Notes: a model not told the origin generated them from the sequence alone. A DNA stretch of 64,000 nucleotides from DASZHJ01 sp035581425 (GCA_035581425.1 DATJVP010000069.1:1-64000), one strand, 5' to 3'; shown: positions 9,303 to 18,260, counted from the first letter of the stretch. Made by a program: numbers and translations.

Positions 9303-10976
9303 TCAGCCCCCGGACTTGCGAGCGTTGGACGCGCTCACGAAGCCGAGCTCGAGATCTCGCGCCCGCGCCTCGGCGCTGCGCTCCGCAGGATTGCCCCAGC
9401 CGCCGCCCCCACCGGATTCCACCATGAAGACATCGCCGGGCCGGATTGGGATACCGACTTCCTTGGTCTTGATCTCCCGCGGCGGACGCCCCTCGGACCG
9501 CAGCGTGTAGCGATGCGGCAAGCCGTCCGCGCCGCCGAGAATGCCGCAAGCGCCATAGCGCACGCCGTCGCCGGCGGTGTTGCCGAGCGCAGGCTCGCCA
9601 ATCTCCACCTTGAACTCGAGCTCGCAGCCGGGCCCACCGCGAAAGCGGCCGTCGCCACCGGAACCCGGGCGGAACTCGTGGCGGCGGAAGAACAGCGGGA
9701 AGCGCACTTCCGTCACCTCGAGGCTGCCGAACTTGATGCCGCCCGCCGCCTGCCATTCGCCGGCTCCGGGCCAACCGTCGCCCGCGGGCGAAGCGCCGCC
9801 GCCCGGTCGCGCCTGGAACATGTGCCAGATGAAGACGCGGTTCGTGCGCGGATCCTTGCCCTGGATCGCGATGCGGAAGCGCCGCCCCCAGCCGGCCATT
9901 GCACGATCGGGACAGGCGGGAGCGAGCGCGGTGATGATCGCCTCGATGATCTCCTGCGCGCAGTGGTTGGTGCAGAGCGTCACCGGCGCGCCCGGCCGCG
10001 CCCAGACGACCGTGCCCTCCTTGGCGACGACCTCGACGGGACGGAACGTGCCGTCGTTCTTGGGCGTGTGAGGATCGATGAGATAGGCGAGCGCCACCGC
10101 GACCGCCGAGCGCATGTTGGGATAGGATGAATTGACGAAGCCGATCACCTGCTCATGCGAGTCCGAGAGGTCGATCGTGAGATCGCTGCCGCGCTTGGTC
10201 ACCGTCGCGCGGATCGCGATGTCCTTGTAGCCGTGGCCGTCGTCATCGAGGGTGCCGACACCTTCGTAGACGCCGTCCTTCCACGACGCGATCACCGCGC
10301 GCGTCTGGCGCTCGGCGCTGTCGAGCACGGCCTCGATCGCCGCATAGGTCGTCTCCCAGCCGAACTCGCCCGCGAGCGCGAGGAGCCGCCGCTCGCCGAC
10401 CCGCGCAGACCCGATCATCGCCGCGAGATCGCCGCGGAAGTCGCGGGGGTGGCGGACGTTGGTCGCGATCATCTCCATGACATCGCGGCGGATTTCACCC
10501 TTCTCATAGAGCCGGAGTGGCGTGATGCGGATGCCCTCCTGCCAGATCTCCGTTGCGCCGGCGTTGTAGGCGCCGTGCGTCGCGCCGCCGATGTCGCTCT
10601 GATGCGCGCGGTTGATCGACCAATAGACGGGCTTTGCCCCGTCGAAGACCGGCACGAAGGCCGTGAGGTCCGGCAGGTGATTGCCGCCGCTATAGGGATC
10701 ATTCAGCAGGAAGACATCGCCGCGGTGGATGTCGCCCCTGAAGAACTCGGTGACCGCGCGTGCGGCCCAGGGAAGCGCGCCGACATGGATCGGCACATGC
10801 TCGGCTTGCGCGATAAGCCGGCCCTCGAGGTCGCAAATCCCTGTCGAGAAATCGCGGCTCGAATTCAGGATCTGCGAATAGGAGGTCCTGAGCATCGCCT
10901 CACCCATCTCCTCGACGATTGCGAGCAGACGATGCTGGATGACAGATATGGTGATGGGATCGACGGCTGGTTTCAC
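9303..10976 (-). CDS. hyuB: Hydantoinase/oxoprolinase family protein, subunit B
   Basis: 557 aa beginning MKPAVDPITISVIQHRLLAI, the standard HyuB start. The conserved core includes EEMGEAMLRTSYS, SSRDFSTGICD, EHVPIHVGALPW, LLNDPYSGGNHLPD and INRAHQSDIGG, followed by the Gly-rich C-terminal block FRGGPGCELEF. It forms the second catalytic subunit with HyuA. It is the first gene of the minus-strand run and faces the TIR gene across a 107-nt divergent spacer, which must hold the operon promoter. Confidence 0.91.
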   Translation of the reverse strand: MKPAVDPITISVIQHRLLAIVEEMGEAMLRTSYSQILNSSRDFSTGICDLEGRLIAQAEHVPIHVGALPWAARAVTEFFRGDIHRGDVFLLNDPYSGGNHLPDLTAFVPVFDGAKPVYWSINRAHQSDIGGATHGAYNAGATEIWQEGIRITPLRLYEKGEIRRDVMEMIATNVRHPRDFRGDLAAMIGSARVGERRLLALAGEFGWETTYAAIEAVLDSAERQTRAVIASWKDGVYEGVGTLDDDGHGYKDIAIRATVTKRGSDLTIDLSDSHEQVIGFVNSSYPNMRSAVAVALAYLIDPHTPKNDGTFRPVEVVAKEGTVVWARPGAPVTLCTNHCAQEIIEAIITALAPACPDRAMAGWGRRFRIAIQGKDPRTNRVFIWHMFQARPGGGASPAGDGWPGAGEWQAAGGIKFGSLEVTEVRFPLFFRRHEFRPGSGGDGRFRGGPGCELEFKVEIGEPALGNTAGDGVRYGACGILGGADGLPHRYTLRSEGRPPREIKTKEVGIPIRPGDVFMVESGGGGGWGNPAERSAEARARDLELGFVSASNARKSGG

Positions 10977-11083
10977 GAGCTCCTCCTGCTTCCCTCCCTA
11001 TAGCACCGAAACCCGCGGCCGGCACGGCTGGGCTGCCGGGAGCAGGATTATGCGGTACTCTACAAGGTGGAGCGAAATAGGAG

Positions 11084-12007
11084 ATGGCGGACCTCTTCAT
11101 CAGCTATTCGCGGCACGACCGCGAGCGCATCGAGCGGCTTGCGGCGGTGCTGGAGCACGCGGGCTGGTCGGTGTGGTGGGACCGCCGCCTTCTTGCCGGT
11201 GATTCCTTCGACAAGGTCATCGAGACCGCGATCGGCGAGGCGCGGGGCGTCATCGTCGCGTGGTCCGAGCATTCCGTCGCCTCGGACTGGGTGCGCGCGG
11301 AGGCCGCCTTTGCCGTCGAGGAGGGGAAGCTCATCCCGGTCCGCCTGGACGCCACCGGCCCGCCGCTGCGTTTCCGTCATGTGCAGACGATCGATCTCTC
11401 GGGCTGGCAGGGCGGCGAAGACGAGGCAGCGGCACGAACGCTCGTCGCCGACATCGCCTCTACGATTGGATCGCCCAGCGCTCCGATCGCAAGGGCACAA
11501 CCGATGCCGCAGCCGAGCCCCGCCCCGACGCGCACCGCCGCGCCGCCCGCCCAAGGGCGCCCCCGCGGGCTTGCGCTTGCGGCGGCCGTGCTCGCGGTGG
11601 CGGCGGTCGCGGGAGCGGGCGCGCTGCTCTTTCGCAGCGGAGGAAGCGACTCGGTGCCGTCGCCGCCCCAGCGGGCCAGTGCCTTCGACGGCACATGGCG
11701 CGGCCCGATGACCTGCAGCGCGACGAAAACCGGCTTTCCCGGCTTTTCCAGCGATGTTCGGCCCTTCAAGGTCTCGGGTGGCAAGCTTGCCGCTCAAATC
11801 GATGTGCCTGCGCTCGGCGGAATCGATCACGAGACTTATGAGGGCCGGATCGATCCCGACGGTACGGCGGAGGTTGCCGGTCATGGCGAGAACACCAAGA
11901 ACGGCCCTTACGCGATCCACTTCACTGGCAAGGTTGAGGGCGGGACCCTGACACTCAGCGGCGTCTTCGGCTCGCGCGATTGCACGCTCGTCTACCGCCG
12001 GCAGTGA
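11084..12007 (+). CDS. Membrane-anchored TIR-domain protein
   Basis: 307 aa. Residues 1 to about 125 are a TIR domain: box 1 DLFISYSRHDRERIERL, box 2 region VWWDRRLLAGDSF, and SEHSVASDWVRAEAAF with Glu73 at the position of the NADase glutamate of SARM1-type TIRs. A Pro/Ala-rich linker (about 130-165) leads to one transmembrane helix (about 168-188). A 115-residue C-terminal domain follows, beginning FDGTWRGPMTC and ending SRDCTLVY, with two Cys that could pair if periplasmic. An AGGAG-like site precedes the ATG. There are no partner defence genes nearby. The role (NAD cleavage or scaffold, with a sensor outside) is inference. Confidence 0.88.
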   Translation: MADLFISYSRHDRERIERLAAVLEHAGWSVWWDRRLLAGDSFDKVIETAIGEARGVIVAWSEHSVASDWVRAEAAFAVEEGKLIPVRLDATGPPLRFRHVQTIDLSGWQGGEDEAAARTLVADIASTIGSPSAPIARAQPMPQPSPAPTRTAAPPAQGRPRGLALAAAVLAVAAVAGAGALLFRSGGSDSVPSPPQRASAFDGTWRGPMTCSATKTGFPGFSSDVRPFKVSGGKLAAQIDVPALGGIDHETYEGRIDPDGTAEVAGHGENTKNGPYAIHFTGKVEGGTLTLSGVFGSRDCTLVYRRQ

Positions 12008-12017
12008 GGCCGGCGGC

Positions 12018-13229
12018 TCACCCGACCTTCACGATCTTGAACTGACGATACTCGACGCGATCGAAGCGGAACTTGCAGTCGAGGATGTCGCCGATCTCGT
12101 CGAAGTCGCAGGGGCCGCTTGCACCCTCGTAGTTGATCTCCTGCCCCGCGGCGACGAGTTGCAGCCCGTCGACCGCGCTGTAGACCCTGGCGCCGGAGCC
12201 CTGCGAGATCTTGCGGACTGCATCGCGGATTGCGGTTCCCGTCGCCTCCTTGGCCTTGGCGATCGAGAGCAGCACGAGGCTGATGTGATCGGTCGACTGG
12301 CAGACATAGGTGTCGGGATGATCGACCCCGCTCCGCTTCGCCGCGAGCGCGTAGGCGGGAGAATCGATCGAGGGCGAGGGCTGCACGATGTAGGTGCCCT
12401 CCGTCACCTCAGCCGGCATTGACTCCAGCGACTTCTGCGTGAGGGCGTAGGATTGCGTGAACTTCTCGCCGGTGAAGCCCGCGCGATAGAGATCCTTGAG
12501 CACCACCGTCACGTCGGGAACATACCCATTGAGGTAGATGAGATCGGGATTCGTCTTCAGCGCCTGATCGATCTCGGTGCGGTAGGTCGCCTTGTCCTTG
12601 TCGTAGATGATGCTGCCGACCATCTCGGACCCGTTTGCTTTCAGCACCTCGGCGAGGCGATCGCGCGTCGGCACCGCAAAGGGCGCCTGGATCCCTAGCA
12701 CGAAGACCCGCTTCAAGCCGCGCTCGGCGATGAACTCCGCGTGCTTCTGCGCCTGCAGATGGTTATTGGGCTGCGTGCGCACGAGGTAGCCCTGATGCGG
12801 CAGCTTTGTGATGCTGTCGGCGCCAGAGACCGTCGTGAGAAAGGTCTTGCTCTCCCAGCAGAGCGGCGCCACTGCCGTCGTCACCGCGGAGGCCCAAGTC
12901 CCCATGATCGCCGGCACCTTGTCGACGTCGATGAGCTTGCGCGCGCCGCGCACGCCGGAATCGGGATTGGTCTCGGTGTCATCGCTGACGAGCTCGATCT
13001 GGCGGCCGATGACCCCGCCCGCGGCGTTCACCTCCGCCGCCACCGCCTGCATCGCCTTCAGCATCCGCGGTCCGTCGGCCCCGCCTGCGCCTGTCAAGGG
13101 ATTGAGACAGCCGAGCCGGATCGGGGCGGACTGGCTCCGCGCGCGGATCGGCACCAGCGTTGCGAGGCCGAGGGCCCCGGCGGCACCGAGAACGCGGCGG
13201 CGTGTAACGTGCTTGCGGTGCCTGCTCAT
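12018..13229 (-). CDS. Branched-chain amino-acid-type ABC binding protein (LivK-like), orphan
   Basis: 403 aa from ATG at 13229. The N-terminus TRRRVLGAAGALGLATLVP is a twin-arginine signal. The mature protein has the periplasmic-binding fold of the Leu/Ile/Val family: IRLGCLNPLTGAGG, VNAAGGVIGRQIELVSDD, and a mid-domain PDLIYLNGY. No LivHMGF permease or ATPase genes are adjacent, so it must use a transporter encoded elsewhere or be a leftover. It lies 20 nt downstream of a SnoaL-like gene and converges with the TIR gene (10-nt gap). Confidence 0.88.
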   Translation of the reverse strand: MSRHRKHVTRRRVLGAAGALGLATLVPIRARSQSAPIRLGCLNPLTGAGGADGPRMLKAMQAVAAEVNAAGGVIGRQIELVSDDTETNPDSGVRGARKLIDVDKVPAIMGTWASAVTTAVAPLCWESKTFLTTVSGADSITKLPHQGYLVRTQPNNHLQAQKHAEFIAERGLKRVFVLGIQAPFAVPTRDRLAEVLKANGSEMVGSIIYDKDKATYRTEIDQALKTNPDLIYLNGYVPDVTVVLKDLYRAGFTGEKFTQSYALTQKSLESMPAEVTEGTYIVQPSPSIDSPAYALAAKRSGVDHPDTYVCQSTDHISLVLLSIAKAKEATGTAIRDAVRKISQGSGARVYSAVDGLQLVAAGQEINYEGASGPCDFDEIGDILDCKFRFDRVEYRQFKIVKVG

Positions 13230-13249
13230 GCTTCGTCCCCCTGATCTTC

Positions 13250-13681
13250 TCAGGCGATGCCGAGACTGCTCGGCCGCCCCGTCTCGTTCCCATTGAAGGC
13301 CGCTTCCCAGACTGCGATCCGGCCGCCGCGCATCACCCAGATCTCGACGCCGCGCCCCTGCATCTTGGCGCCGCTCCGCGCATCCTCCCAATCGCCTTCC
13401 CAGTAGTTGGCGATCGTGTCGCCCATGAGCGCGCGGAACTCCTTGCGCAGCCGATAGCCCTTTTGCCGCGCGGCGCGCGCCGCGAAGAATTTGCCGAGCG
13501 CTTCCTTGCCGCGGAATTCCGGCAGGTCTCCGAACCGGATGACGCAGTCCTCGGTGAAGCCCGCGAGCAGCGCCTCGACATTCCAGGGCGTGAAGAGCGA
13601 TTCCACGTGTTTGACGAAGGCCCGGGCTTCCGCGGCGGTCGCGGGATTGCGCGCTTCGGTCTCGACCGGCTTGGCTTTCAT
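13250..13681 (-). CDS. SnoaL-like / NTF2-fold protein
   Basis: 143 aa. The pattern AEARAFVKHVESLFTPWNVEALLAGFTEDCVIRFG, then EFRGKEALGKFF and a C-terminal beta-rich half (RGVEIWVMRGGRIAVWEAAFN), fits the nuclear-transport-factor-2-like cone fold used by isomerases, dehydratases and many proteins of unknown role. It is 20 nt upstream of the LivK-like gene and probably co-transcribed. The substrate is not evident. Confidence 0.75.
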   Translation of the reverse strand: MKAKPVETEARNPATAAEARAFVKHVESLFTPWNVEALLAGFTEDCVIRFGDLPEFRGKEALGKFFAARAARQKGYRLRKEFRALMGDTIANYWEGDWEDARSGAKMQGRGVEIWVMRGGRIAVWEAAFNGNETGRPSSLGIA

Positions 13682-13725
13682 GGCGACCTCCAGATGGTGT
13701 TGCTTCGAGCTTAGGGAGTCCGCGC

Positions 13726-13932
13726 CTACGCCACCATCCGGAATCCCACGACCGCAAAATGATGGTCGAAGGCGAGGCGAATACGTGCCCGCTTCATGAT
13801 CGCAAAGCTCCTGGCGTCGACGGCCGACAGCTTACGCAATTTCCTCCGGCGAAAATACTCCCATGACTGGTCGAGGCCGCGCAGCTCGCAAGGCAGGATC
13901 TTGACCGCCCCTCGCCTGTAGACGGCTTCCTT
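13726..13932 (-). pseudogene. Remnant of a VapC-type PIN-domain toxin
   Basis: About 68 codons on the minus strand end in a stop at 13726-13728 and resemble only the C-terminal third of a PIN toxin. The visible parts are SWEYFRRRKLRKLSAVDARS with the conserved Asp of the (T/V)D-x2-SF motif, then SFAIMKRARIRLAFDHHF and VVGFRMV. Compared with intact VapC proteins, the segment before the last Asp appears two residues short. The N-terminal two thirds, with the first catalytic Asp residues, and any VapB antitoxin are absent. The open frame continues upstream into unrelated sequence. Most likely a decayed toxin-antitoxin locus. Confidence 0.6.
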
Positions 13933-14017
13933 CCAAGGAAGCTGCTTCGGTCGTCTGGCCTCGCTTGGGCCGCGGACATAGTATTGTCTCGGAAACGAAC
14001 CGCGGGGGGCTCGTAAG
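13933..14017. other. Upstream region of the ten-gene plus-strand array
   Basis: Between the PIN remnant and the amidohydrolase start. An AT-richer stretch (acatagtattgt, about 13976-13987) could serve as a -10 region for the downstream genes. No clear -35 or operator was recognised. With the remnant, the 336 nt from 13682 to 14017 hold no intact gene. Confidence 0.3.
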
Positions 14018-15250
14018 ATGCTGCTATTCCAAAACTGCCGGCTGCTCGATCCTGAGGCGGGGGAGCTTCGGGAGGGCGCGAGCGTCCTAACGGAGGGAGA
14101 GCGCATTCGCGAGGTCTCGGATCGGGCTATCCGCTCCGAGCACGCTCGCAGCATCGACCTCGGCGGGCGCGTGCTGATGCCGGGCCTCATCGACGCGCAC
14201 ATCCACGTCTATCTCTCGGAAGTCAACATCGGCCGCCTCGCGGAGATGCCGATGAGCCTGATGGCCGCGCGCTCGGGCCCGCTGATGCGCGCTATGCTCG
14301 ACCGCGGCTTCACCACCGTCCGCGACACCGGCGGCGCCGATTGGGGCATCCGCGAGGCGGTCGAGACCGGTCAGCTCGTCGGACCCCGCCTCTTCATAGC
14401 GGGCGCCGCGATCAGCCAGACCGGCGGGCACGGCGATTTTCGCCTGCGCACGGAGAGCGAACACGCCTGCCAATGCTGCAGCGGCGTCCATCAGATCTCG
14501 CGCATCGTCGATGGCGTGCCGCAGATGCTGCACGCCGTGCGCGACGAGCTCAGGAAGGGTGCGGACCACATCAAGATCATGGTCTCCGGCGGCGTGGCCT
14601 CTCCGCGCGATCCGCTGGAGGCGACACAATTCACCCGGGAAGAGATCTCCGCCGCTGTCGGAGAGGCAACGGCCTGGGGCACCTACGTCGCCTCGCATGC
14701 CTATGGCGCCGACGCCATTCGGCGCGCGGTCGAATGCGGCGTGCGCACGATCGAGCACGGAAATTTCGTCGACGCGGCTACGGCCAAGCTCATGCGCGAG
14801 CGCGGCGCCTTCATTGTGCCGACCCTCATCGCCTATGACGCAATGAAGCGCCGCGGCCGCGACTACGGCCTCCCCCCGGTGAGCCTCGAGAAGAACGACC
14901 GGGTGCTCGCGGCGGGCTTGCGCTCGCTCGAGATCTGCCGTGAGGCCGGCGTTCCCATCGCTTTCGGCAGCGACCTCCTGGGCCAGCTTCAGGACGATCA
15001 GTCGCGGGAGTTCCTGATTCGCGGCGAGGCGATGAAGCCCATCGAGGTCATCCGCTCCGCGACTGTGGTGAACGCGCGCCTGCTGCGGCGGGAGGGCGAG
15101 CTCGGGACCATCCGCCCCGGCGCCTTCGCGGACCTGCTGGCAGTCGACGGCAATCCACTGGACGATCTCAACCTCTTCCAGAAGCAGGGCGCGCATCTCC
15201 CTCTCATCGTCAAGGGCGGGAGGATCCACAAGAACGTGCTCGCGCGCTGA
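14018..15250 (+). CDS. Metal-dependent amidohydrolase, imidazolonepropionase-like
   Basis: 410 aa. Metal ligands of a binuclear amidohydrolase are visible: His61 and His63 (DAHIHV), Lys186 for carboxylation (HIKIMVSGG), His227 (ASHAYG), His247 (IEHGN) and Asp319 (FGSDL). The family hydrolyses amide bonds in cyclic or peptide-like compounds (imidazolonepropionase, Xaa-Pro dipeptidase, hydantoin-like substrates) in the cytoplasm. It is first in an array of ten plus-strand genes; the permease gene starts 4 nt after its stop, linking it to uptake of its substrate. Confidence 0.88.
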   Translation: MLLFQNCRLLDPEAGELREGASVLTEGERIREVSDRAIRSEHARSIDLGGRVLMPGLIDAHIHVYLSEVNIGRLAEMPMSLMAARSGPLMRAMLDRGFTTVRDTGGADWGIREAVETGQLVGPRLFIAGAAISQTGGHGDFRLRTESEHACQCCSGVHQISRIVDGVPQMLHAVRDELRKGADHIKIMVSGGVASPRDPLEATQFTREEISAAVGEATAWGTYVASHAYGADAIRRAVECGVRTIEHGNFVDAATAKLMRERGAFIVPTLIAYDAMKRRGRDYGLPPVSLEKNDRVLAAGLRSLEICREAGVPIAFGSDLLGQLQDDQSREFLIRGEAMKPIEVIRSATVVNARLLRREGELGTIRPGAFADLLAVDGNPLDDLNLFQKQGAHLPLIVKGGRIHKNVLAR

Positions 15251-15254
15251 TCGC

Positions 15255-16079
15255 ATGCGGCGAGCATCCTACATCGGCAAGCGACTGCGGGTTTGGGCGC
15301 TCCGGGCGGCCGCGATCTTCTGCTTCGCCCTGATGCTGCTACCGATCCTCTTCGTATGCTGGCTCAGCTTCTTCAGCAACGCGATCCTCTCCTTCCCGCC
15401 GGAAGGCTATACGCTCCACTGGTTCTCGCAGCTCTGGCTGCAGCCGCAATTCGCGAGCGGCTTCGCGACGAGCATCGAGGTCGCGCTCTTCGCGATGCTC
15501 GGCGGGCTCGCGATCGGGATTCCCGCGAGCATCGCGCTCGTCCGCGCGGATCTGCCGCTCAGGCGGACGCTCGACACGCTGCTGCTCTCGCCGCTGGTGG
15601 TGCCGGGGATCGTGATCGGCACCGCGCTCTATCTCTTCTTCGTGCAGGTGGAGATCGCGACGGAATGGCCGCTCGCGGGCTCGGTCGCGGGTCTTGCGCT
15701 CGGCCACACCCTCATCACCATTCCCTGGACGGTGCGCCTCATTGCCGCCAATCTCGTGGGCGTCGACCGCACCGTCGAGGAAGCGGCCATGAATCTGGGG
15801 GCGGACCGGTTGCGCACGCTCTGGAAGATCACTCTGCCGCTGATTCGCCCGGGCGTCGTCGCTGCCGGCCTCTTCGGCTTCGTCGTCTCCTTCGAGAACC
15901 TCGAGCTCTCGCTCTTCCTGGTGGCGCCGGGCACGACGACGCTGCCGATCGCGATCCTGCAGTATCTCGAATGGAAGATCGACCCCACGATTGCCGCGGT
16001 GTCGCTGATCCAGATTGCGATCATCGCGCTCGCGATGGTCGCCACCAACCGCTTCGTGCGCCTGAGCCAGGTGCTGTGA
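15255..16079 (+). CDS. Polyamine/iron-type ABC transporter permease (PotC-like)
   Basis: 274 aa with six predicted helices: the first is AAAIFCFALMLLPILFVCWL, then PPEGYTLHWF as in PotC-type permeases. The coupling loop EEAAMNLGADRLRTLWKITLP faces the ATPase. It is separated by 3 nt from the ATPase gene. It is one of two permeases of this importer; the partner (18277) follows the binding protein. Confidence 0.9.
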   Translation: MRRASYIGKRLRVWALRAAAIFCFALMLLPILFVCWLSFFSNAILSFPPEGYTLHWFSQLWLQPQFASGFATSIEVALFAMLGGLAIGIPASIALVRADLPLRRTLDTLLLSPLVVPGIVIGTALYLFFVQVEIATEWPLAGSVAGLALGHTLITIPWTVRLIAANLVGVDRTVEEAAMNLGADRLRTLWKITLPLIRPGVVAAGLFGFVVSFENLELSLFLVAPGTTTLPIAILQYLEWKIDPTIAAVSLIQIAIIALAMVATNRFVRLSQVL

Positions 16080-16082
16080 GCG

Positions 16083-17132
16083 ATGGCGCGCGTGACGCTC
16101 CGATCCCTCTCCAAGCGCTTCGGCGAGCACCTGGCGGTGCGCGACTTCTCGCTGGAGATCCCCGAGGGGGAATTCCTGGTGCTGCTGGGGCCGAGCGGCT
16201 GCGGCAAGACCACGACGCTTCGGATGATCGCGGGCTTCGTCGAGCCAAGCGCGGGCCGCATCCTCTTCGGCGAGCGCGACGTGACGGAGCTTCCGCCCTA
16301 TCGCCGCAACACCGGCCTCGTCTTTCAGGGCTACGCGCTCTTCCCGCACCTGACGGTCTTCGAGAACGTCGCCTTCGGCCTGCGCATGCGCAAGCTCGAC
16401 CGTGCGGCGATCGAGAAGCGCGCGACGGAGGCGCTCCGCCTCGTGCGGCTCGAGACGCTCGGCGAACGCATGCCGCGCCAGCTCTCCGGCGGGCAGCAAC
16501 AGCGCGTCGCTCTCGCCCGCGCGCTCGCGATCGAGCCGGAGGTGCTGCTCCTCGATGAGCCGCTCTCCAATCTCGATGCCAAGCTCCGAGAGGAGGTGCG
16601 GGTCGAGATCCGCCAGCTCCAGCGCCGGCTCGGCCTCACCACGGTCATGGTGACGCACGACCAGGAGGAGGCGCTCTCCGTCGCCGACCGCCTCGTCGTG
16701 ATGGAGAACGGCGAGATCCGGCAGATCGGAACCCAGCGCGAGCTCTACAACAGCCCGAGCAACCAATTCGTCGCGAATTTCATCGGCCGTACGAATTTCC
16801 TCCCGGGGGCAATGAGCGGGCCCGCGCGGTTCCGCACGGAGAGCGGACTCGATATCGCCGTTGCCGGAGAAGCCTCCGGAGAGCGGATCCTCGCGATCCG
16901 TCCGGAGCGCATTCGCCTCGGAGAGAGCAACAGCGCCGTCAATCGGTTCTCCGCCACGGTCGAGTTCGTGAGCTACCTCGGCGCCACCACCGAATATGTC
17001 GTACGCCTCGCGAGCGGCGATCGGCTTTCGGTCGAGCGGCACAATACCGGCACCGGCGACGGCGCGGTGATCGAAGTCGGTGCCGCGGTCGAGGCGAGCT
17101 GGGATCCCGACGCTGGCCGCCTCATTCACTGA
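16083..17132 (+). CDS. Polyamine-type ABC transporter ATP-binding protein (PotA-like)
   Basis: 349 aa. Walker A GPSGCGKT, Q-loop FQGYALFPHLTVFENV, signature LSGGQQQR, Walker B LLLLDEPLSNLD and H-loop MVTHDQEEAL are intact. The C-terminal 110 residues form a TOBE_2/OB regulatory domain (LAIRPERIRLGE; EFVSYLGATTEY) as in PotA, CysA and FbpC. It energises the importer whose permeases lie on both sides. Confidence 0.93.
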   Translation: MARVTLRSLSKRFGEHLAVRDFSLEIPEGEFLVLLGPSGCGKTTTLRMIAGFVEPSAGRILFGERDVTELPPYRRNTGLVFQGYALFPHLTVFENVAFGLRMRKLDRAAIEKRATEALRLVRLETLGERMPRQLSGGQQQRVALARALAIEPEVLLLDEPLSNLDAKLREEVRVEIRQLQRRLGLTTVMVTHDQEEALSVADRLVVMENGEIRQIGTQRELYNSPSNQFVANFIGRTNFLPGAMSGPARFRTESGLDIAVAGEASGERILAIRPERIRLGESNSAVNRFSATVEFVSYLGATTEYVVRLASGDRLSVERHNTGTGDGAVIEVGAAVEASWDPDAGRLIH

Positions 17133-17169
17133 GAACCCGCATTCACCCCATCAGCAAGGGAGGCTCCCT

Positions 17170-18219
17170 ATGAAACCCCGCAAATCGTCACTTACCCTCA
17201 CCCGGCGCCGCCTGATCCAAGCGGCGGCGGCAACCGGCGTCGCCGGAATGGTCGGTCCCCGTGCGGCGCACGCGGCCGGCCGCTGCGTCGTCGGCACCTG
17301 GGGCGGCGACTATCAAAACCTGATCCAGAAGAACATCGTGCCGCTGATGCCCAAGGACATCGAGGTCGTCTACGACACCGGGAACGACTCCCCGCGCAAG
17401 ACGAAGATGCTGGCGGAAAAGCCGCTGCCGCGCGGGACGATGGACATCTCCGCGCTTTCGCGCGCCGGCAGCTACGAGATGTACAAGGCCGGGACGCTGC
17501 TGGAGATCGACTTCGGCAAGATTCCGAATTCAAAGAACATCCTCGAGAAGGTGAGGGTCCCCTACGCGATCCCGCACATCTATTCCGGCCGCGTCATCCT
17601 TTACAATCCGAAGTTCATCACGGAGAAGCCGACCTCTTACAACGATCTCTGGAACCCCAAATACAAGAGCAAGATCGGCGTCATCGACATTCAGTATCAG
17701 ACCACGATCGAATCCGCGGCGATGATCGCCGGCGGCAGCATGAGCAACTACGAGCCCGGCAAGGCGAAGCTCATGGAGCTCAAGAAGCTCGACGTGAAGG
17801 TCGTGCCGACGAACGAGGCGATGTCCCAGGCGCTCAAGACCGAGGACATCTGGATGTGCATCATGTGGAAGGCGCGCGGCGTGATGTGGCAGAACGCCGG
17901 CGTGCCCATTGAGATCGCGGCGCCCAAGGAAGGCGTCGTCCTCTACGTCTCCGATTTCACCATTCCCAAGAACTCTCCCAACAAGGAGAGCGCTTATGCA
18001 TTCATGGACGCGATGCTAAACCCGAAGGCTCAGGAGGGATTCATCGACGATATGGGCTACAACCCCACCGTCGAGAACGTCGAGCTCGCGAGCGCGACGG
18101 CAAAGCGCGTCGGCTTCACCAAGGAGGAAGCTGCGAACCTCGTCCTCCAGGACTACGACTATCTCGCCAAGAACGACGCGCAATTGAAGGAGTGGTGGGA
18201 CAAAGAGTTCAAGGCTTGA
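17170..18219 (+). CDS. Periplasmic spermidine/putrescine-type binding protein (PotD-like)
   Basis: 349 aa from the ATG at 17170, preceded by GGGAGG; an open frame upstream overlaps the ATPase and is ignored. A Tat signal (LTRRRLIQAAAATGVAGMVG) precedes the mature CVVGTWGGDYQNLI, the usual start of PotD-like family 1 binding proteins. Later features are YAIPHIYSGRVILYNP and a C-terminal helix KEWWDKEF. The Tat export suggests folding in the cytoplasm first. The ligand is unknown and need not be a polyamine. Confidence 0.88.
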   Translation: MKPRKSSLTLTRRRLIQAAAATGVAGMVGPRAAHAAGRCVVGTWGGDYQNLIQKNIVPLMPKDIEVVYDTGNDSPRKTKMLAEKPLPRGTMDISALSRAGSYEMYKAGTLLEIDFGKIPNSKNILEKVRVPYAIPHIYSGRVILYNPKFITEKPTSYNDLWNPKYKSKIGVIDIQYQTTIESAAMIAGGSMSNYEPGKAKLMELKKLDVKVVPTNEAMSQALKTEDIWMCIMWKARGVMWQNAGVPIEIAAPKEGVVLYVSDFTIPKNSPNKESAYAFMDAMLNPKAQEGFIDDMGYNPTVENVELASATAKRVGFTKEEAANLVLQDYDYLAKNDAQLKEWWDKEFKA

Positions 18220-18234
18220 TGCTGCACCATCCCG

Positions 18235-18260
18235 CCCTCCCGTGCTCCGCGACGGGAGGG
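18235..18260 (+). promoter_or_regulatory. Intercistronic hairpin after the PotD-like gene
   Basis: A perfect 9-bp stem (ccctcccgt / acgggaggg) with an 8-nt loop, 15 nt after the binding-protein stop and 17 nt before the next permease. There is no T-run, so it is not a classical terminator. It could stabilise the upstream mRNA and give excess binding protein over permease, as REP elements do in malE-malF. Confidence 0.45.

Noticed and set aside
15339..17129. 596-codon minus-strand open frame opposite the permease and ATPase
   Set aside because: Antisense shadow of two conserved plus-strand genes; sequence is charged low-complexity.
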